A stretch of 64,000 nucleotides of DNA from CTSOIL-112 sp049291875 (GTDB taxonomy: Bacteria; Pseudomonadota; Gammaproteobacteria; Burkholderiales; Burkholderiaceae). The notes under the pieces were generated by a model. That model worked only from the letters and a program-made list of their open reading frames with translations. It had not been told where the DNA came from and made no database searches. Of the stretch, positions 49,028-57,383 are shown one piece after another. The stretch's first letter is position 1. Each line of letters starts with the position of its first letter. The stretch covers positions 5,273-69,272 of the forward strand of contig JBATQE010000011.1 of the NCBI GenBank assembly GCA_049291875.1, read 5' to 3'. The translations under genes were made by a program, and so were the position numbers.

Positions 49028-49119
49028 ATTCTAAAAAATAAAATAACAAGGCAGCGCGCCGCAGATAGTACAAGTCGTACAGCAAGGCGAGCCAACACCG
49101 TTAGCTTATTTTTTAGAAT
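49028..49119. repeat. Correia-like (NEMIS-like) repeat element
   Basis: A 92-bp element with inverted ends ATTCTAAAAAATAA and TTATTTTTTAGAAT. The interior AACAAGGC-AGCGCGCCGCAG-ATAGTAC followed by CAAGGCGAGCC-AACACCG resembles the conserved core of neisserial Correia elements, while the ends differ from the neisserial TATAGTGGATTAA type. It sits just upstream of gloA (start 29 bp away) and could contribute its promoter or ribosome-site context. Confidence 0.72.
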
Positions 49120-49147
49120 GGGTATTAGATCACAAAGGAACTTCATC

Positions 49148-49531
49148 ATGCGACTACTCCACACCATGCTGCGCGTTGGCAATCTCGAACGCTCCTTGGC
49201 GTTTTACCAAGATGTATTGGACATGCAACTGCTGCGCCAACAGGATTATCCCGAAGGGCGCTTTACCCTCGCCTTCATTGGCTACGGTGACGAGGCCAAC
49301 CACACCGTGATTGAGTTGACCCACAACTGGGACACCGAGCAGTATGAGCTGGGCAACGCCTACGGCCACATCGCCATCGAGGTGGACAATGCGGCAGCAG
49401 CCTGCGATGCGGTGCGCGCACGCGGCGGCAAGGTCACCCGCGAAGCAGGGCCGATGAAACACGGTACGACCGTGATTGCTTTTGTCGAGGATCCAGACGG
49501 CTACAAAATCGAATTCATTGAGAAAAAATAA
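49148..49531 (+). CDS. gloA: Lactoylglutathione lyase (glyoxalase I)
   Basis: A 127-residue metalloenzyme converting the methylglyoxal-glutathione hemithioacetal to S-lactoylglutathione. All four metal ligands fall at E. coli numbering: His5 (MRLLHTMLRVGN), Glu56 (TVIELTHNW), His74 (NAYGHIAIEV) and Glu122 (YKIEFIEKK). It works with GloB at 26794. ATG 49148 has AAAGGAA before it. It lies between the transglutaminase and Anbu genes, separated from the first by a Correia-like element, so it may be an insertion into that cluster. Confidence 0.97.
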   Translation: MRLLHTMLRVGNLERSLAFYQDVLDMQLLRQQDYPEGRFTLAFIGYGDEANHTVIELTHNWDTEQYELGNAYGHIAIEVDNAAAACDAVRARGGKVTREAGPMKHGTTVIAFVEDPDGYKIEFIEKK

Positions 49532-49645
49532 TCGGCTGTGTTCAGCCGCTGATGATTCGCTGATGGTTCGTTGCGTGTTTATTGAGCCGTTCACTGACCA
49601 CTCGCACCAGACGTCACAAATTCGCCCATTTCTCCACAATTGGCT

Positions 49646-49651
49646 TATAAT
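49646..49651 (+). promoter_or_regulatory. Possible -10 box for the Anbu gene
   Basis: TATAAT lies 36 bp before the Anbu start. The -35 region is poor, so this is only a suggestion that Anbu has its own promoter after gloA. Confidence 0.35.
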
Positions 49652-49686
49652 TTCGCATCCTTTAAACTCCTTATGACAAGGTTGCT

Positions 49687-50583
49687 ATGACTTACTGCGT
49701 CGGCATCAAACTCAATCAGGGCTTGGTTTTTCTCTCAGACACGCGCACCAATGCCGGCGTCGATTTAATCAATCGTTTTCGAAAAATGACGGTATTCGAG
49801 GTACCGGGCGAGCGCACCATCGTGTTGATGACGGCGGGTAATTTATCCATCAGCCAGTCGGTTGTGCAGCTATTGCAATCGCAGACGGGCAACGAGGCGA
49901 ACAGTTCGCTGTGGAATGCGACCAATATGTTTGAAGCGGCGCGCTTGGTCGGTCAGGCCACGCGCGAAGTACATGCGCACGATGCGAAGGCATTGGGACA
50001 ATTTAACGTCGATTTTAACGTGAGCTTCATCATCGGCGGGCAGATTCATGGCGAGGAAATGCGCCTGTTCCAAGTCTACGCCGCCGGCAATTTCATCGAG
50101 GCGACGCAGGAAAATCCGTTTTTCCAAATTGGTGAGGCCAAATACGGCAAACCGATTTTGGATCGCGTGATCACGCCGGAAACCTCCTTGGACGATGCGG
50201 CCAAATGTGCTTTGGTATCGATGGATTCGACGCTGCAAAGTAATATCTCGGTCGGTTTACCGCTGGATTTGCTGGTGTATGAGCAAAACGCCTTGCGCGT
50301 GACCAAATTCAGCCGCATCACCCACGAAAACCCGTATTTCCAAATGATTCACCGCGAATGGGGCAAACGTCTACTCAGTGTTTTTGAAGATATGGCGCCG
50401 CCGATTTGGAATGCACACCCTGAATTGAGCGTGAGCGACGAGACCGACAAACTGGTACGCCCGATCATCGCTCAACGCCGTGTGAATGCGGCTCCATCCA
50501 CCGCACAACCGAACGCAACAGTCAGCACGGGACAGGAAGCACAGACACCCAGCCCTATACAGACGATGGCGGAACACTACTGA
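49687..50583 (+). CDS. Anbu-type proteasome-related Ntn hydrolase
   Basis: A 298-residue member of the ancestral proteasome beta-subunit (Anbu/COG3484) family. Start MTYCVGIKLNQGLVFLSDTRTNAGVDLINRF gives Thr2 as nucleophile after Met removal, with the SDTRTNAG Asp and a Lys further on (RKMTVFE) in proteasome-like positions. FIIGGQIHGEEMRLFQVYAAGNFIEAT is family-typical. Anbu subunits form open ring assemblies; protease activity is disputed. A C-terminal 40-residue Pro/Thr/Gln-rich tail is extra. It completes the ATP-grasp, alpha-E, transglutaminase set 630 bp upstream. Confidence 0.9.
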   Translation: MTYCVGIKLNQGLVFLSDTRTNAGVDLINRFRKMTVFEVPGERTIVLMTAGNLSISQSVVQLLQSQTGNEANSSLWNATNMFEAARLVGQATREVHAHDAKALGQFNVDFNVSFIIGGQIHGEEMRLFQVYAAGNFIEATQENPFFQIGEAKYGKPILDRVITPETSLDDAAKCALVSMDSTLQSNISVGLPLDLLVYEQNALRVTKFSRITHENPYFQMIHREWGKRLLSVFEDMAPPIWNAHPELSVSDETDKLVRPIIAQRRVNAAPSTAQPNATVSTGQEAQTPSPIQTMAEHY

Positions 50584-50646
50584 GCATCGCGGCCAAATGC
50601 TTCCATTGCCACCCACAAACATTGATTCATACTCCAAAAGCGACCC

Positions 50647-51618
50647 ATGTCCGACACCATTCATACCAATACGCCTGAAGTGATCACCATCGTTACCCGC
50701 GAGTCGCGCTTGGCTCTGTGGCAAGCGCACCACATCCGCGACCGCCTGAGTGCGCTTTATCCCAATATGACGGTGAAAATTCTCGGTACGACCACGCGCG
50801 GCGACCAGATTCTCGATCAGAGCCTGTCCAAAATCGGCGGAAAAGGCCTGTTTGTCAAGGAACTCGAAGTCGCGTTGCACAACGGTTCAGCGGATATCGC
50901 GGTGCATTCGCTCAAAGACGTGCCGATGAATCTGCCCGACGGTTTTGCACTCGCCTGCGTGACCGCGCGCGAGAATGCGCAAGATGCGTTCATCTCCAAC
51001 CAATACGCCTCGCTAGAAGATTTACCCGCAGGCGCTGTCGTCGGCACTTCCAGCCTGCGCCGCTCAGCGCAATTACAAGCGCGCTTCCCACATTTGAAAA
51101 TCGCCGCACTGCGTGGCAATCTCGACACCCGTTTTCGCAAACTGGACGAGGGGCAATTCGACGCCATCATCCTCGCCGCCGCCGGTGTGATTCGCTTGGG
51201 GCTGAAAGAACGCGTGCGCTCGTTCATCCCGCTGGAGCACGCGCTGCCCGCTGCCGGACAAGGTGCGCTCGGCATTGAAATTGCCGCGCACCGCAGCGAT
51301 CTATTGGCGGTGTTGCAACCGTTGATGTGCGCGGAGACCTTCACCTGCACCGCTGCCGAACGCGCCGTATCGCGCGCATTGGGCGGCTCGTGTCAAACAC
51401 CGCTGGCCGCACACGCCATCGTGGACAATGGCGAGCTATGGCTGCGTGCCAGCATCGCCCTGCCGGATGGCTCGCGCGTCCTGCACGCGCAAGCGCGCGG
51501 TGCGCTCAACGATGCGGAGCCAATCGGTAACGCCGTCGTCGCAGATCTGAACCGCCAAGGCGCGCAGGACATCCTCGCCGCATTGGCCCACTGGGTCGCG
51601 CCCGAGCCGACGGTTTAA
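50647..51618 (+). CDS. hemC: Porphobilinogen deaminase (hydroxymethylbilane synthase)
   Basis: A 323-residue enzyme linking four porphobilinogens to hydroxymethylbilane in heme synthesis. TIVTRESRLALWQAHHIRDRL, GGKGLFVKELEVALHNGSADIAVHSLKDVP, GTSSLRRSAQLQARFPHL and the dipyrromethane-binding Cys in LGGSCQTPLAAHAI are intact. It heads hemC-hemD-hemX-hemY, all in one direction. No terminator lies between these genes. Confidence 0.98.
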   Translation: MSDTIHTNTPEVITIVTRESRLALWQAHHIRDRLSALYPNMTVKILGTTTRGDQILDQSLSKIGGKGLFVKELEVALHNGSADIAVHSLKDVPMNLPDGFALACVTARENAQDAFISNQYASLEDLPAGAVVGTSSLRRSAQLQARFPHLKIAALRGNLDTRFRKLDEGQFDAIILAAAGVIRLGLKERVRSFIPLEHALPAAGQGALGIEIAAHRSDLLAVLQPLMCAETFTCTAAERAVSRALGGSCQTPLAAHAIVDNGELWLRASIALPDGSRVLHAQARGALNDAEPIGNAVVADLNRQGAQDILAALAHWVAPEPTV

Positions 51619-51645
51619 TCGCTTACCTCAAACGGCCTCACGCCC

Positions 51646-52419
51646 ATGCGCACCATTGTCCTCACCCGCCCATTGCCCCGTGCCGATACATTACACACCC
51701 AATTAATGCAGATGGGTTTGCATGTGTACCACCTACCGACACTGAGTTTGAGCGCGTTTCAGGATGATGGCGCAGAAGCGCGCATCCGCAAGCATTGGCC
51801 CAATTACACCGTCACCATGTTCGTTAGCCAACACGCCGCTGCGTTCGCTCATCAGCACATGACGCGTTTGGGCTTAACTTGGCCAGCCGACATCCGCTTC
51901 GCCACCGTTGGGCAAGGCACGGTGGATGCCTTGCGCCAACTCTGGCCTGCGCACCAGCTTTTCATCCAGCCGGCGTCCGCCGACACACAGGACAGCGAGG
52001 GACTGTGGCGCGCCATTGGCGCGCATCCCGAGCTGCAAAGCCCTCAAAATCTGCTCCTCATTCGCGCCGAGCAGGGGCGCGATCTGTTGCTACAACTCAC
52101 GCAACAAGCCCACTGGCACAGCGATATTTGGCCATGTTATCGCCGAGCGCCACGCCATTGGAATGACGACGAATTGGCGCAATTTGCCCATGCCTGCGCA
52201 CAAAAAGCCATGCTGGTCATCACCAGCATCGAAGGCCTCAGCGCACTCATCGAACAACTCAGCCCCGAACTGCACCACACCGCGCAGCAACAGCGTGTGG
52301 TCGCCATTCACCCGCGCATTGCGCAATTTGCCCAAGCGTCAGGCTTTAGCGACGTGCATGTGTGCCTACCGAGCCAATTGGCCGAGCAGTTGCCGCAACT
52401 GGCGCACATTGATCGGTAA
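51646..52419 (+). CDS. hemD: Uroporphyrinogen-III synthase
   Basis: A 257-residue enzyme that closes hydroxymethylbilane with inversion of ring D to uroporphyrinogen III. The family is weakly conserved; the two-lobed pattern is visible in TIVLTRPLPRADTLHTQL, FVSQHAAAFAHQHM, IRFATVGQGTVDALRQLW and LIRAEQGRDLLLQLTQQ. Position directly after hemC and before hemX is the main support for the assignment. ATG 51646 lies 27 bp beyond the hemC stop. Confidence 0.9.
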   Translation: MRTIVLTRPLPRADTLHTQLMQMGLHVYHLPTLSLSAFQDDGAEARIRKHWPNYTVTMFVSQHAAAFAHQHMTRLGLTWPADIRFATVGQGTVDALRQLWPAHQLFIQPASADTQDSEGLWRAIGAHPELQSPQNLLLIRAEQGRDLLLQLTQQAHWHSDIWPCYRRAPRHWNDDELAQFAHACAQKAMLVITSIEGLSALIEQLSPELHHTAQQQRVVAIHPRIAQFAQASGFSDVHVCLPSQLAEQLPQLAHIDR

Positions 52420-52521
52420 ATCCAGCGCGCCCCCCCTACCCCACATCAACACCCCACGCAAAAACCCACAGGGTGCGCACATTGTTTTACAATACAGGCA
52501 AAACCCATTTAAGGAGTCGCC

Positions 52522-53808
52522 ATGAGCAATACCCCCGAAAACCAGTTGAACACCTCGGCCACAGACAGCACCACCGCCAAAAAATCCGGCGGCTTGGGGT
52601 TCAAATTGGCACTGACCTTATTGGTTCTACTCGCCGGAACCGGCGCAGCAGGCTATTTGGCTTACGAGCGCGGCATGGCCAATCCGTATTTGCCGGAAGT
52701 TTTACAAAAGAAAACGCCGGAAACAGTCACTCTGACGCCAGTATCACCGACAGCACCTGCAACACCCGGCACGAGCAATGAATCCGCGTCAGCCACAGCA
52801 CCAAGCGGCGCCGTAACCGGCAATGAACAGCCAGCCAATGCGGCCGGCTCATCCGCAGCAATGACACCACCGCCAGCCGATGGCAATGCAACACCACCTA
52901 CGGCCAATCCAAACGCCGCAGATCATGCCGCCACAGTAGCACCGAATGCAGCACCGAACACAGCCACTGCGCCAGCCGCGCCTGCACCAGCCGCACCTGC
53001 CGCAGCCAAACCGCTCATCAGCAATGCGGTCACCAGCGCACTGTTGACCACCATGGATGCGCAAAATCAATGGCAAGCCCTGCAATACGACTTTCACCAA
53101 AATTGGGATACCGCCAACGCCTTGCAACAAATCCAAATGCTGAAAAACCAATTGCAAGCAGCGAACAACAGCGCGCTCCTGCCCTCAATCAGCGCCCTGA
53201 CCCAAGTGGAAGGCCAGATTCAAGCATGGAACAGCCTCAACCCAAAAGCCAACTTGGCCGCATTGCAACAAAGCATGAGCGACATCGGCCAGCTGCACAT
53301 CCGCACCACGCAAGAGCAGCAAAAAGCCGAAGAACAAGCCGCACCGAGTGGCTGGTGGAACCGTTTCATCGCCACGCTCAAACAGGTTTTTGAAGTCAAA
53401 CGCGTGAATACCAACGAAGTGCAAGCCTTGGACAACGCCACCGCCGCGATTGTCAAACAAGGCATCAACGCCAACCTCACCACCGCCCTGTGGTCCGCGC
53501 GCAGTGGCCAATGGAGCGTGGCGCAAGAGCAAATCCGCATGGCGAGCAGCACCATTGCGCAATACGGACAAGGCTACAACCTCGACGCACTCAAACCGCT
53601 GATCGACAATACCGGCGCATGGCCGAGTTCACCTGATTTCACCGTCGTACAACAGGCGCTCACCCAAGCACGCGCACAATTGACCGCACAAATGCAAAGC
53701 GAATCCGGCGTGAGCGTCACACCTGTCCAACCAACACAAGCCACACCACCCGCTGCACCAACGAGCCAACCCAACTCAGCAGGGTCAAATAAAGGAGTGT
53801 CACTATGA
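52522..53808 (+). CDS. hemX: HemX-like membrane protein
   Basis: A 428-residue protein with a short cytoplasmic N-terminus, one membrane helix (about residues 28-48, FKLALTLLVLLAGTGAAGYLAY), a Pro/Ala/Thr-rich linker of about 130 residues, and a helical C-terminal HemX domain (LLTTMDAQNQWQALQYDFHQNW, WWNRFIATLKQVFEVKRVNT). HemX is often annotated as a methyltransferase, but the domain has no SAM site and its role in heme metabolism is not known. AAGGAG precedes ATG 52522. Its stop overlaps hemY as ATGA. Confidence 0.9.
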   Translation: MSNTPENQLNTSATDSTTAKKSGGLGFKLALTLLVLLAGTGAAGYLAYERGMANPYLPEVLQKKTPETVTLTPVSPTAPATPGTSNESASATAPSGAVTGNEQPANAAGSSAAMTPPPADGNATPPTANPNAADHAATVAPNAAPNTATAPAAPAPAAPAAAKPLISNAVTSALLTTMDAQNQWQALQYDFHQNWDTANALQQIQMLKNQLQAANNSALLPSISALTQVEGQIQAWNSLNPKANLAALQQSMSDIGQLHIRTTQEQQKAEEQAAPSGWWNRFIATLKQVFEVKRVNTNEVQALDNATAAIVKQGINANLTTALWSARSGQWSVAQEQIRMASSTIAQYGQGYNLDALKPLIDNTGAWPSSPDFTVVQQALTQARAQLTAQMQSESGVSVTPVQPTQATPPAAPTSQPNSAGSNKGVSL

Positions 53809-55001
53809 CGCGTAAAATCATTTGGACGCTGCTGTTGATCGCGATTGCCGGTGCACTGGCCTACGGCATGAACCACTACCCCGGCAGCGTCAGTTTTGAA
53901 TGGTTCTCATGGCGCATCAGCATGTCGGTGTACGTGTTTATTCTGCTCGGCTTGATCGCGTTTACCCTGCTGTTCTGGCTCTGGCGCCTGTATCGCGGCA
54001 TGGTCGCATTGCCCAGCCGATTCAGCGGCTGGCGTGAACAAAAACGTGAGCAGCGCGCCTTGGCTGCATTACAAACCGCAACCATCGCCCTGCAAGAAGG
54101 CCGCTGGGCTCATGCCGAAAAAGCCGCGAAAATCGCCGCACGCCGCCCTGAAGCGGTCGGCTTGGCCTCCTTGCTCGGCGCAGCCAGCGCACATGCGCGC
54201 GCCGATCAAAGCAGCGCGAGCGAATGGCTCAATCGCTTGGACGAATTTCCCGAGTTTGCCGACGCCAAATTTTTGCAACAGGCGCAAATGGCTTTGGACA
54301 ATCAAGACAGCATGCAGGCATTGACGCTGCTCGACAAAGTATCGCCGAATCTGCGCAAACACAGCCTGCGCTACAAAGAACTGCTGCTCCAAGCGCAAGC
54401 TCAGTCGAACAACTGGCACGAAGTCAAACAACTGGCCTCGGAACGCAAAACCGTGATTTCCGCCGAGCAGAAAAACGAATGGATGAAACGTGCGATAGCC
54501 GGTTTGTCCGCCGACGACAGCCTGTCACTCGATTATCTGCGCAAACTGTACAAAGACATGCCTGACGAAGTACGCGACGACGACTCGGCCATGCAAACCT
54601 ACATCCAAGCGCTGCTCCAGCGCCACGCCTACGGCGACGCGCGCATGGTCATTCAAGAAGCCATGCGCCACCGTTGGCGCCCCGCGCTTTTGCCCGACTA
54701 CGTACACGCAGCGCAGACCGACTCGATCACCGATCAGCTAAAAATGTGCGATGCGTGGCAAAAACTCGGCTACGCCGATGACGCGTTGTACACCACCGCC
54801 GGTCAACTGTGCATTCGGGCGCAAATGTGGGGACAGGCGAAGAAAAATTTTGACGACGCCATCCGTCTGAATCCATCCATCGTGAATTACTCAGGACTGG
54901 CGCAGGCATTAAACGGCATGGGCGATACGGCGGGCGCGCAAGCGGCAGAACATCAAACCAGCCGGCTCAACCAAGTCAATGTATTGCACCACGACGATTA
55001 A
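53805..55001 (+). CDS. hemY: HemY-like TPR membrane protein
   Basis: A 398-residue protein with two N-terminal helices (about residues 5-22 and 38-62) and a C-terminal helical-repeat domain of TPR type (EGRWAHAEKAAKIAARRPEAV, DALYTTAGQLCIRAQMWGQAKKNFDDAIRLNP). It is the HemY_N family, unrelated to protoporphyrinogen oxidase HemY of Bacillus. The family lies at the end of hemCDX operons and its function is unclear, perhaps organising heme enzymes at the membrane. AAAGGAG precedes ATG 53805, which overlaps the hemX stop. Confidence 0.9.
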   Translation: MTRKIIWTLLLIAIAGALAYGMNHYPGSVSFEWFSWRISMSVYVFILLGLIAFTLLFWLWRLYRGMVALPSRFSGWREQKREQRALAALQTATIALQEGRWAHAEKAAKIAARRPEAVGLASLLGAASAHARADQSSASEWLNRLDEFPEFADAKFLQQAQMALDNQDSMQALTLLDKVSPNLRKHSLRYKELLLQAQAQSNNWHEVKQLASERKTVISAEQKNEWMKRAIAGLSADDSLSLDYLRKLYKDMPDEVRDDDSAMQTYIQALLQRHAYGDARMVIQEAMRHRWRPALLPDYVHAAQTDSITDQLKMCDAWQKLGYADDALYTTAGQLCIRAQMWGQAKKNFDDAIRLNPSIVNYSGLAQALNGMGDTAGAQAAEHQTSRLNQVNVLHHDD

Positions 55002-55038
55002 ACGTTAAAATTCAGCGTTAAAAATAGAGGAGCGCACG

Positions 55039-55338
55039 ATGAACCCCAGCAAAGTCACTCGTGCGCGCCTGAGTCATTTGACCGATCTGCCCAATGTCGG
55101 CTCAGCCATAGCCGACGATTTGCGCTTACTCGGTATCGAGCATCCCGCGCAATTGATCGGTCTGTGTCCATATGCGCTGTACGAGCGGCTCAATCAAATC
55201 ACCGGCCTGCGCCATGATCCATGCATGTTGGATACCTTCATCAGCATCACGCGGTTCATGGATGGCGAGCCAGCCCAACCGTGGTGGCACTACACCGCTG
55301 AACGAAAGACCCGATTGAACACCGAAAAATTGTCATAA
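55039..55338 (+). CDS. Helix-hairpin-helix (Cdd1-like) protein
   Basis: A 99-residue protein. LTDLPNVGSAIADDLRLLGIEHPAQLIGLCPYALYERL carries a helix-hairpin-helix pair as in Cdd1/pathogenicity-locus proteins, and the rest (TGLRHDPCMLDTFISITRFMDGEPAQPWWHYTAERK) matches that family. HhH domains bind DNA without sequence specificity, but this family has no assigned function. AGAGGAG precedes ATG 55039, 37 bp after hemY, so it may ride at the end of the hem operon. Confidence 0.85.
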   Translation: MNPSKVTRARLSHLTDLPNVGSAIADDLRLLGIEHPAQLIGLCPYALYERLNQITGLRHDPCMLDTFISITRFMDGEPAQPWWHYTAERKTRLNTEKLS

Positions 55339-55342
55339 AAAG

Positions 55343-55364
55343 GGGATGCGCGCGCATCCCTTTT
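55343..55364. terminator. Terminator between the HhH gene and cytochrome c gene
   Basis: GGGATGCG-cg-CGCATCCC followed by TTTTC and preceded by AAAAAG: usable in both directions by the convergent genes. Confidence 0.9.
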
Positions 55365-55398
55365 CACGACACCCATGATAGGGCATAAGCCATACGGC

Positions 55399-55854
55399 TT
55401 ATTTAGCGCCGGCCAAAATCCACTCGACCAATGCCGACGCCTCATTTTCTTTGACCATGGCTTTATTCGGCGGCATGGGCACAGCGCCCCAAACACCGGA
55501 ACCACCCTCCAAGACTTTTTTGACCAACATGGCTTTGGCATCTTTTTGTCCGGCATACTTTTTCGCCACATCCTGATAGGCGGGGCCGATCAGTTTGGCA
55601 TCGACTTTGTGGCACGCCACGCAGCCTTTCGCGGTCATCAGTTTGTGCGGGTCCATCGCTGGATCAGCCGCAGCCGTTGCCCCTGCCGCCGGTGCCGCAG
55701 GCGGAGTTTCTGCCGCAGGCGCAGCGGGTGCTGGTTGCGCCGGTGCTGGTGCGGATGCGACCGGTTTTTCTGCGGGTTTAGCCGGTTCCTGCGAGCAAGC
55801 GGACAGCCCCATTAATGAAGCCATGATGGCGATCATCGCATATTGTTTATTCAT
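55399..55854 (-). CDS. Class I c-type cytochrome, lipoprotein
   Basis: A 151-residue protein. The signal MNKQYAMIAIMASLMGLSAC ends in a lipobox, followed by an Ala/Pro linker of about 45 residues and a single-heme domain: CVACH binds the heme, and VPMPPNKAMVKENEASALVEWIL supplies the axial Met. Such cytochromes carry electrons in the periplasm, here tethered to a membrane. It lies 40 bp after the cytochrome c peroxidase gene, to which it could donate electrons. Confidence 0.92.
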   Translation of the reverse strand: MNKQYAMIAIMASLMGLSACSQEPAKPAEKPVASAPAPAQPAPAAPAAETPPAAPAAGATAAADPAMDPHKLMTAKGCVACHKVDAKLIGPAYQDVAKKYAGQKDAKAMLVKKVLEGGSGVWGAVPMPPNKAMVKENEASALVEWILAGAK

Positions 55855-55894
55855 CTTTTTTCCTTTTAAATCATGTGGATATTATTGCAACGCA

Positions 55895-56983
55895 TTATTT
55901 TTTCGTATACGGTTGCGGCAATGGCGTTTTTTCAGTGGATGGCGGCAACAGCGGCATTTCCAGTTTCGGACGCTCGCCGGTCAGGGTTTTGAGGAAGGCC
56001 ACGATTTGCGCGTTTTCTTCCGCTGTGAAGGTTTTATTCAACTGAATTTTGCCCATGATGTTGACCGCTTCGGCCAATGAGTTCACCGCGCCATCGTGGA
56101 AGTAAGGATAGGTCAGATCGATATTGCGCAGATTCGGCACTTTGAACACCATCATTTCGTCCGGATTTTTGGTCACGCCCGCACGGCCGGTTGCACCGTT
56201 TTTGGTCAGGTATTTGCCGTACACGCCGAATTTTTGGAACGAGGTACCACCCACACCCGGGCCATTGTGACATGCGATACAGCCAACTGAGTTGAACAAT
56301 TCATAGCCTTTTTTCTCTTGTTCGTTCAAGGCTTGCTCGTCGCCCGTTAACCATTTATCGAAACGCGAATTCGGCGTGACCAGCGTTTCCTCGAACAAGG
56401 CAATCGCATCAACCACTTGGTCAATGCTGATTTGATCAACGTTGTAGGCCTTTTTGAATTCTGCTTGATATTGTGGAATCGAGTTCAACACCGTCACCAC
56501 GTGCTCATGAGTAGAGGCCATTTCTTTCGGATTTTCTATCGGGCCGCCTGCTTGCGCTTTCAAGGTGTCCGCGCGTCCATCCCAGAATTGTTTGATGTTG
56601 AACACCGAGTTGTACACTGTCGGTGAATTGATGGGACCTTCAACCCATTTGTGGCCGATCGAGCTGGTCAGGTTATCCGTACCGCTGGTCATCAAATTGT
56701 GACAAGAGTTGCACGACAGCGCGCCGGATTTGGACAAGCGGGTGTCAAACCACAATTTTTTGCCCAGCTCTACTTTGGCTGGCTCAGCCACCGTCGGCAC
56801 CGGAATCGGCTTGATCAAAGACTCCTTGACTGCCACCGGCGTCGCTGCAGGCGTAGGAGCCGATGCTGTGCTTGCAGCCGGCTCTACAGCGACTTTCGGT
56901 TTCTCCACCTCGGCTTTTTGACCACAGGCGGAAAAGACCAAACCGGCCATCACCGTCAGTGCCAACTTATGTAGATTTTTCAT
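55895..56983 (-). CDS. Di-heme cytochrome c peroxidase, lipoprotein
   Basis: A 362-residue CcpA/MauG-family enzyme reducing hydrogen peroxide in the periplasm. Two heme sites are seen: CNSCH (about residue 97) for the low-potential peroxidatic heme and CIACH (about 236) for the high-potential heme; LGKKLWFDTRLSKSGALSCNSCHN, GRADTLKAQAGGPI and VGGTSFQKFGVYGKY are family blocks, with YPYFHDG near the end. VFSACGQKAE gives a lipobox, and a 40-residue Ala/Pro linker follows. Operon with the cytochrome c gene downstream. Confidence 0.93.
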   Translation of the reverse strand: MKNLHKLALTVMAGLVFSACGQKAEVEKPKVAVEPAASTASAPTPAATPVAVKESLIKPIPVPTVAEPAKVELGKKLWFDTRLSKSGALSCNSCHNLMTSGTDNLTSSIGHKWVEGPINSPTVYNSVFNIKQFWDGRADTLKAQAGGPIENPKEMASTHEHVVTVLNSIPQYQAEFKKAYNVDQISIDQVVDAIALFEETLVTPNSRFDKWLTGDEQALNEQEKKGYELFNSVGCIACHNGPGVGGTSFQKFGVYGKYLTKNGATGRAGVTKNPDEMMVFKVPNLRNIDLTYPYFHDGAVNSLAEAVNIMGKIQLNKTFTAEENAQIVAFLKTLTGERPKLEMPLLPPSTEKTPLPQPYTKK

Positions 56984-57159
56984 AAACTACCTGACCTTTC
57001 TGTATTAAATGAAACAAATACTGCTAAAAAATAGGCCTGCTATTGCGAATTAATGATGAAGCCTTAATGCGCTTGATCACATTCACTCTCTATTCGCAAC
57101 GCGCCTATGCAGCCATTCTACATAAAGCCTCCATTCAAAACCATTTGAATAACATGGTT

Positions 57160-57173
57160 TTGATCATGATATT
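57160..57173. promoter_or_regulatory. Weak FNR-like half-palindrome upstream of the peroxidase
   Basis: TTGATcatgATATT matches the left half of the FNR site TTGAT-N4-ATCAA exactly but only two of five bases on the right. It is about 180 bp before the peroxidase start. The whole region 56984-57330 is AT-rich and holds no gene. Confidence 0.2.
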
Positions 57174-57330
57174 TTCCTATGAGTGTGATAGTTAAACTTT
57201 ATCACTGCATATTTTCAGCTCTCATCCATCTGAAAAAATAAAAATATCCAATTGATTTTAAATGTATTTTATACAAAAACCTCTTTAACCGAATCATTTA
57301 TCCTGATCATATATGAAAATATTGACGAGA

Positions 57331-57360
57331 AAAAATCCCCTGATGAAACAGGGGATTTTT
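57331..57360. terminator. Terminator after hflX
   Basis: AAAAATCCCCTG-atgaaa-CAGGGGATTTTT: 7-bp GC stem plus A/T runs, 24 bp beyond the hflX stop. Confidence 0.93.
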
Positions 57361-57383
57361 AAGGGGTCATACCAATACATTAG

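Noticed and set aside
53805..55001. Protoporphyrinogen oxidase (Bacillus-type HemY)
   Set aside because: The protein has two N-terminal helices and TPR repeats, with no FAD-binding motif; it is the proteobacterial HemY_N family.
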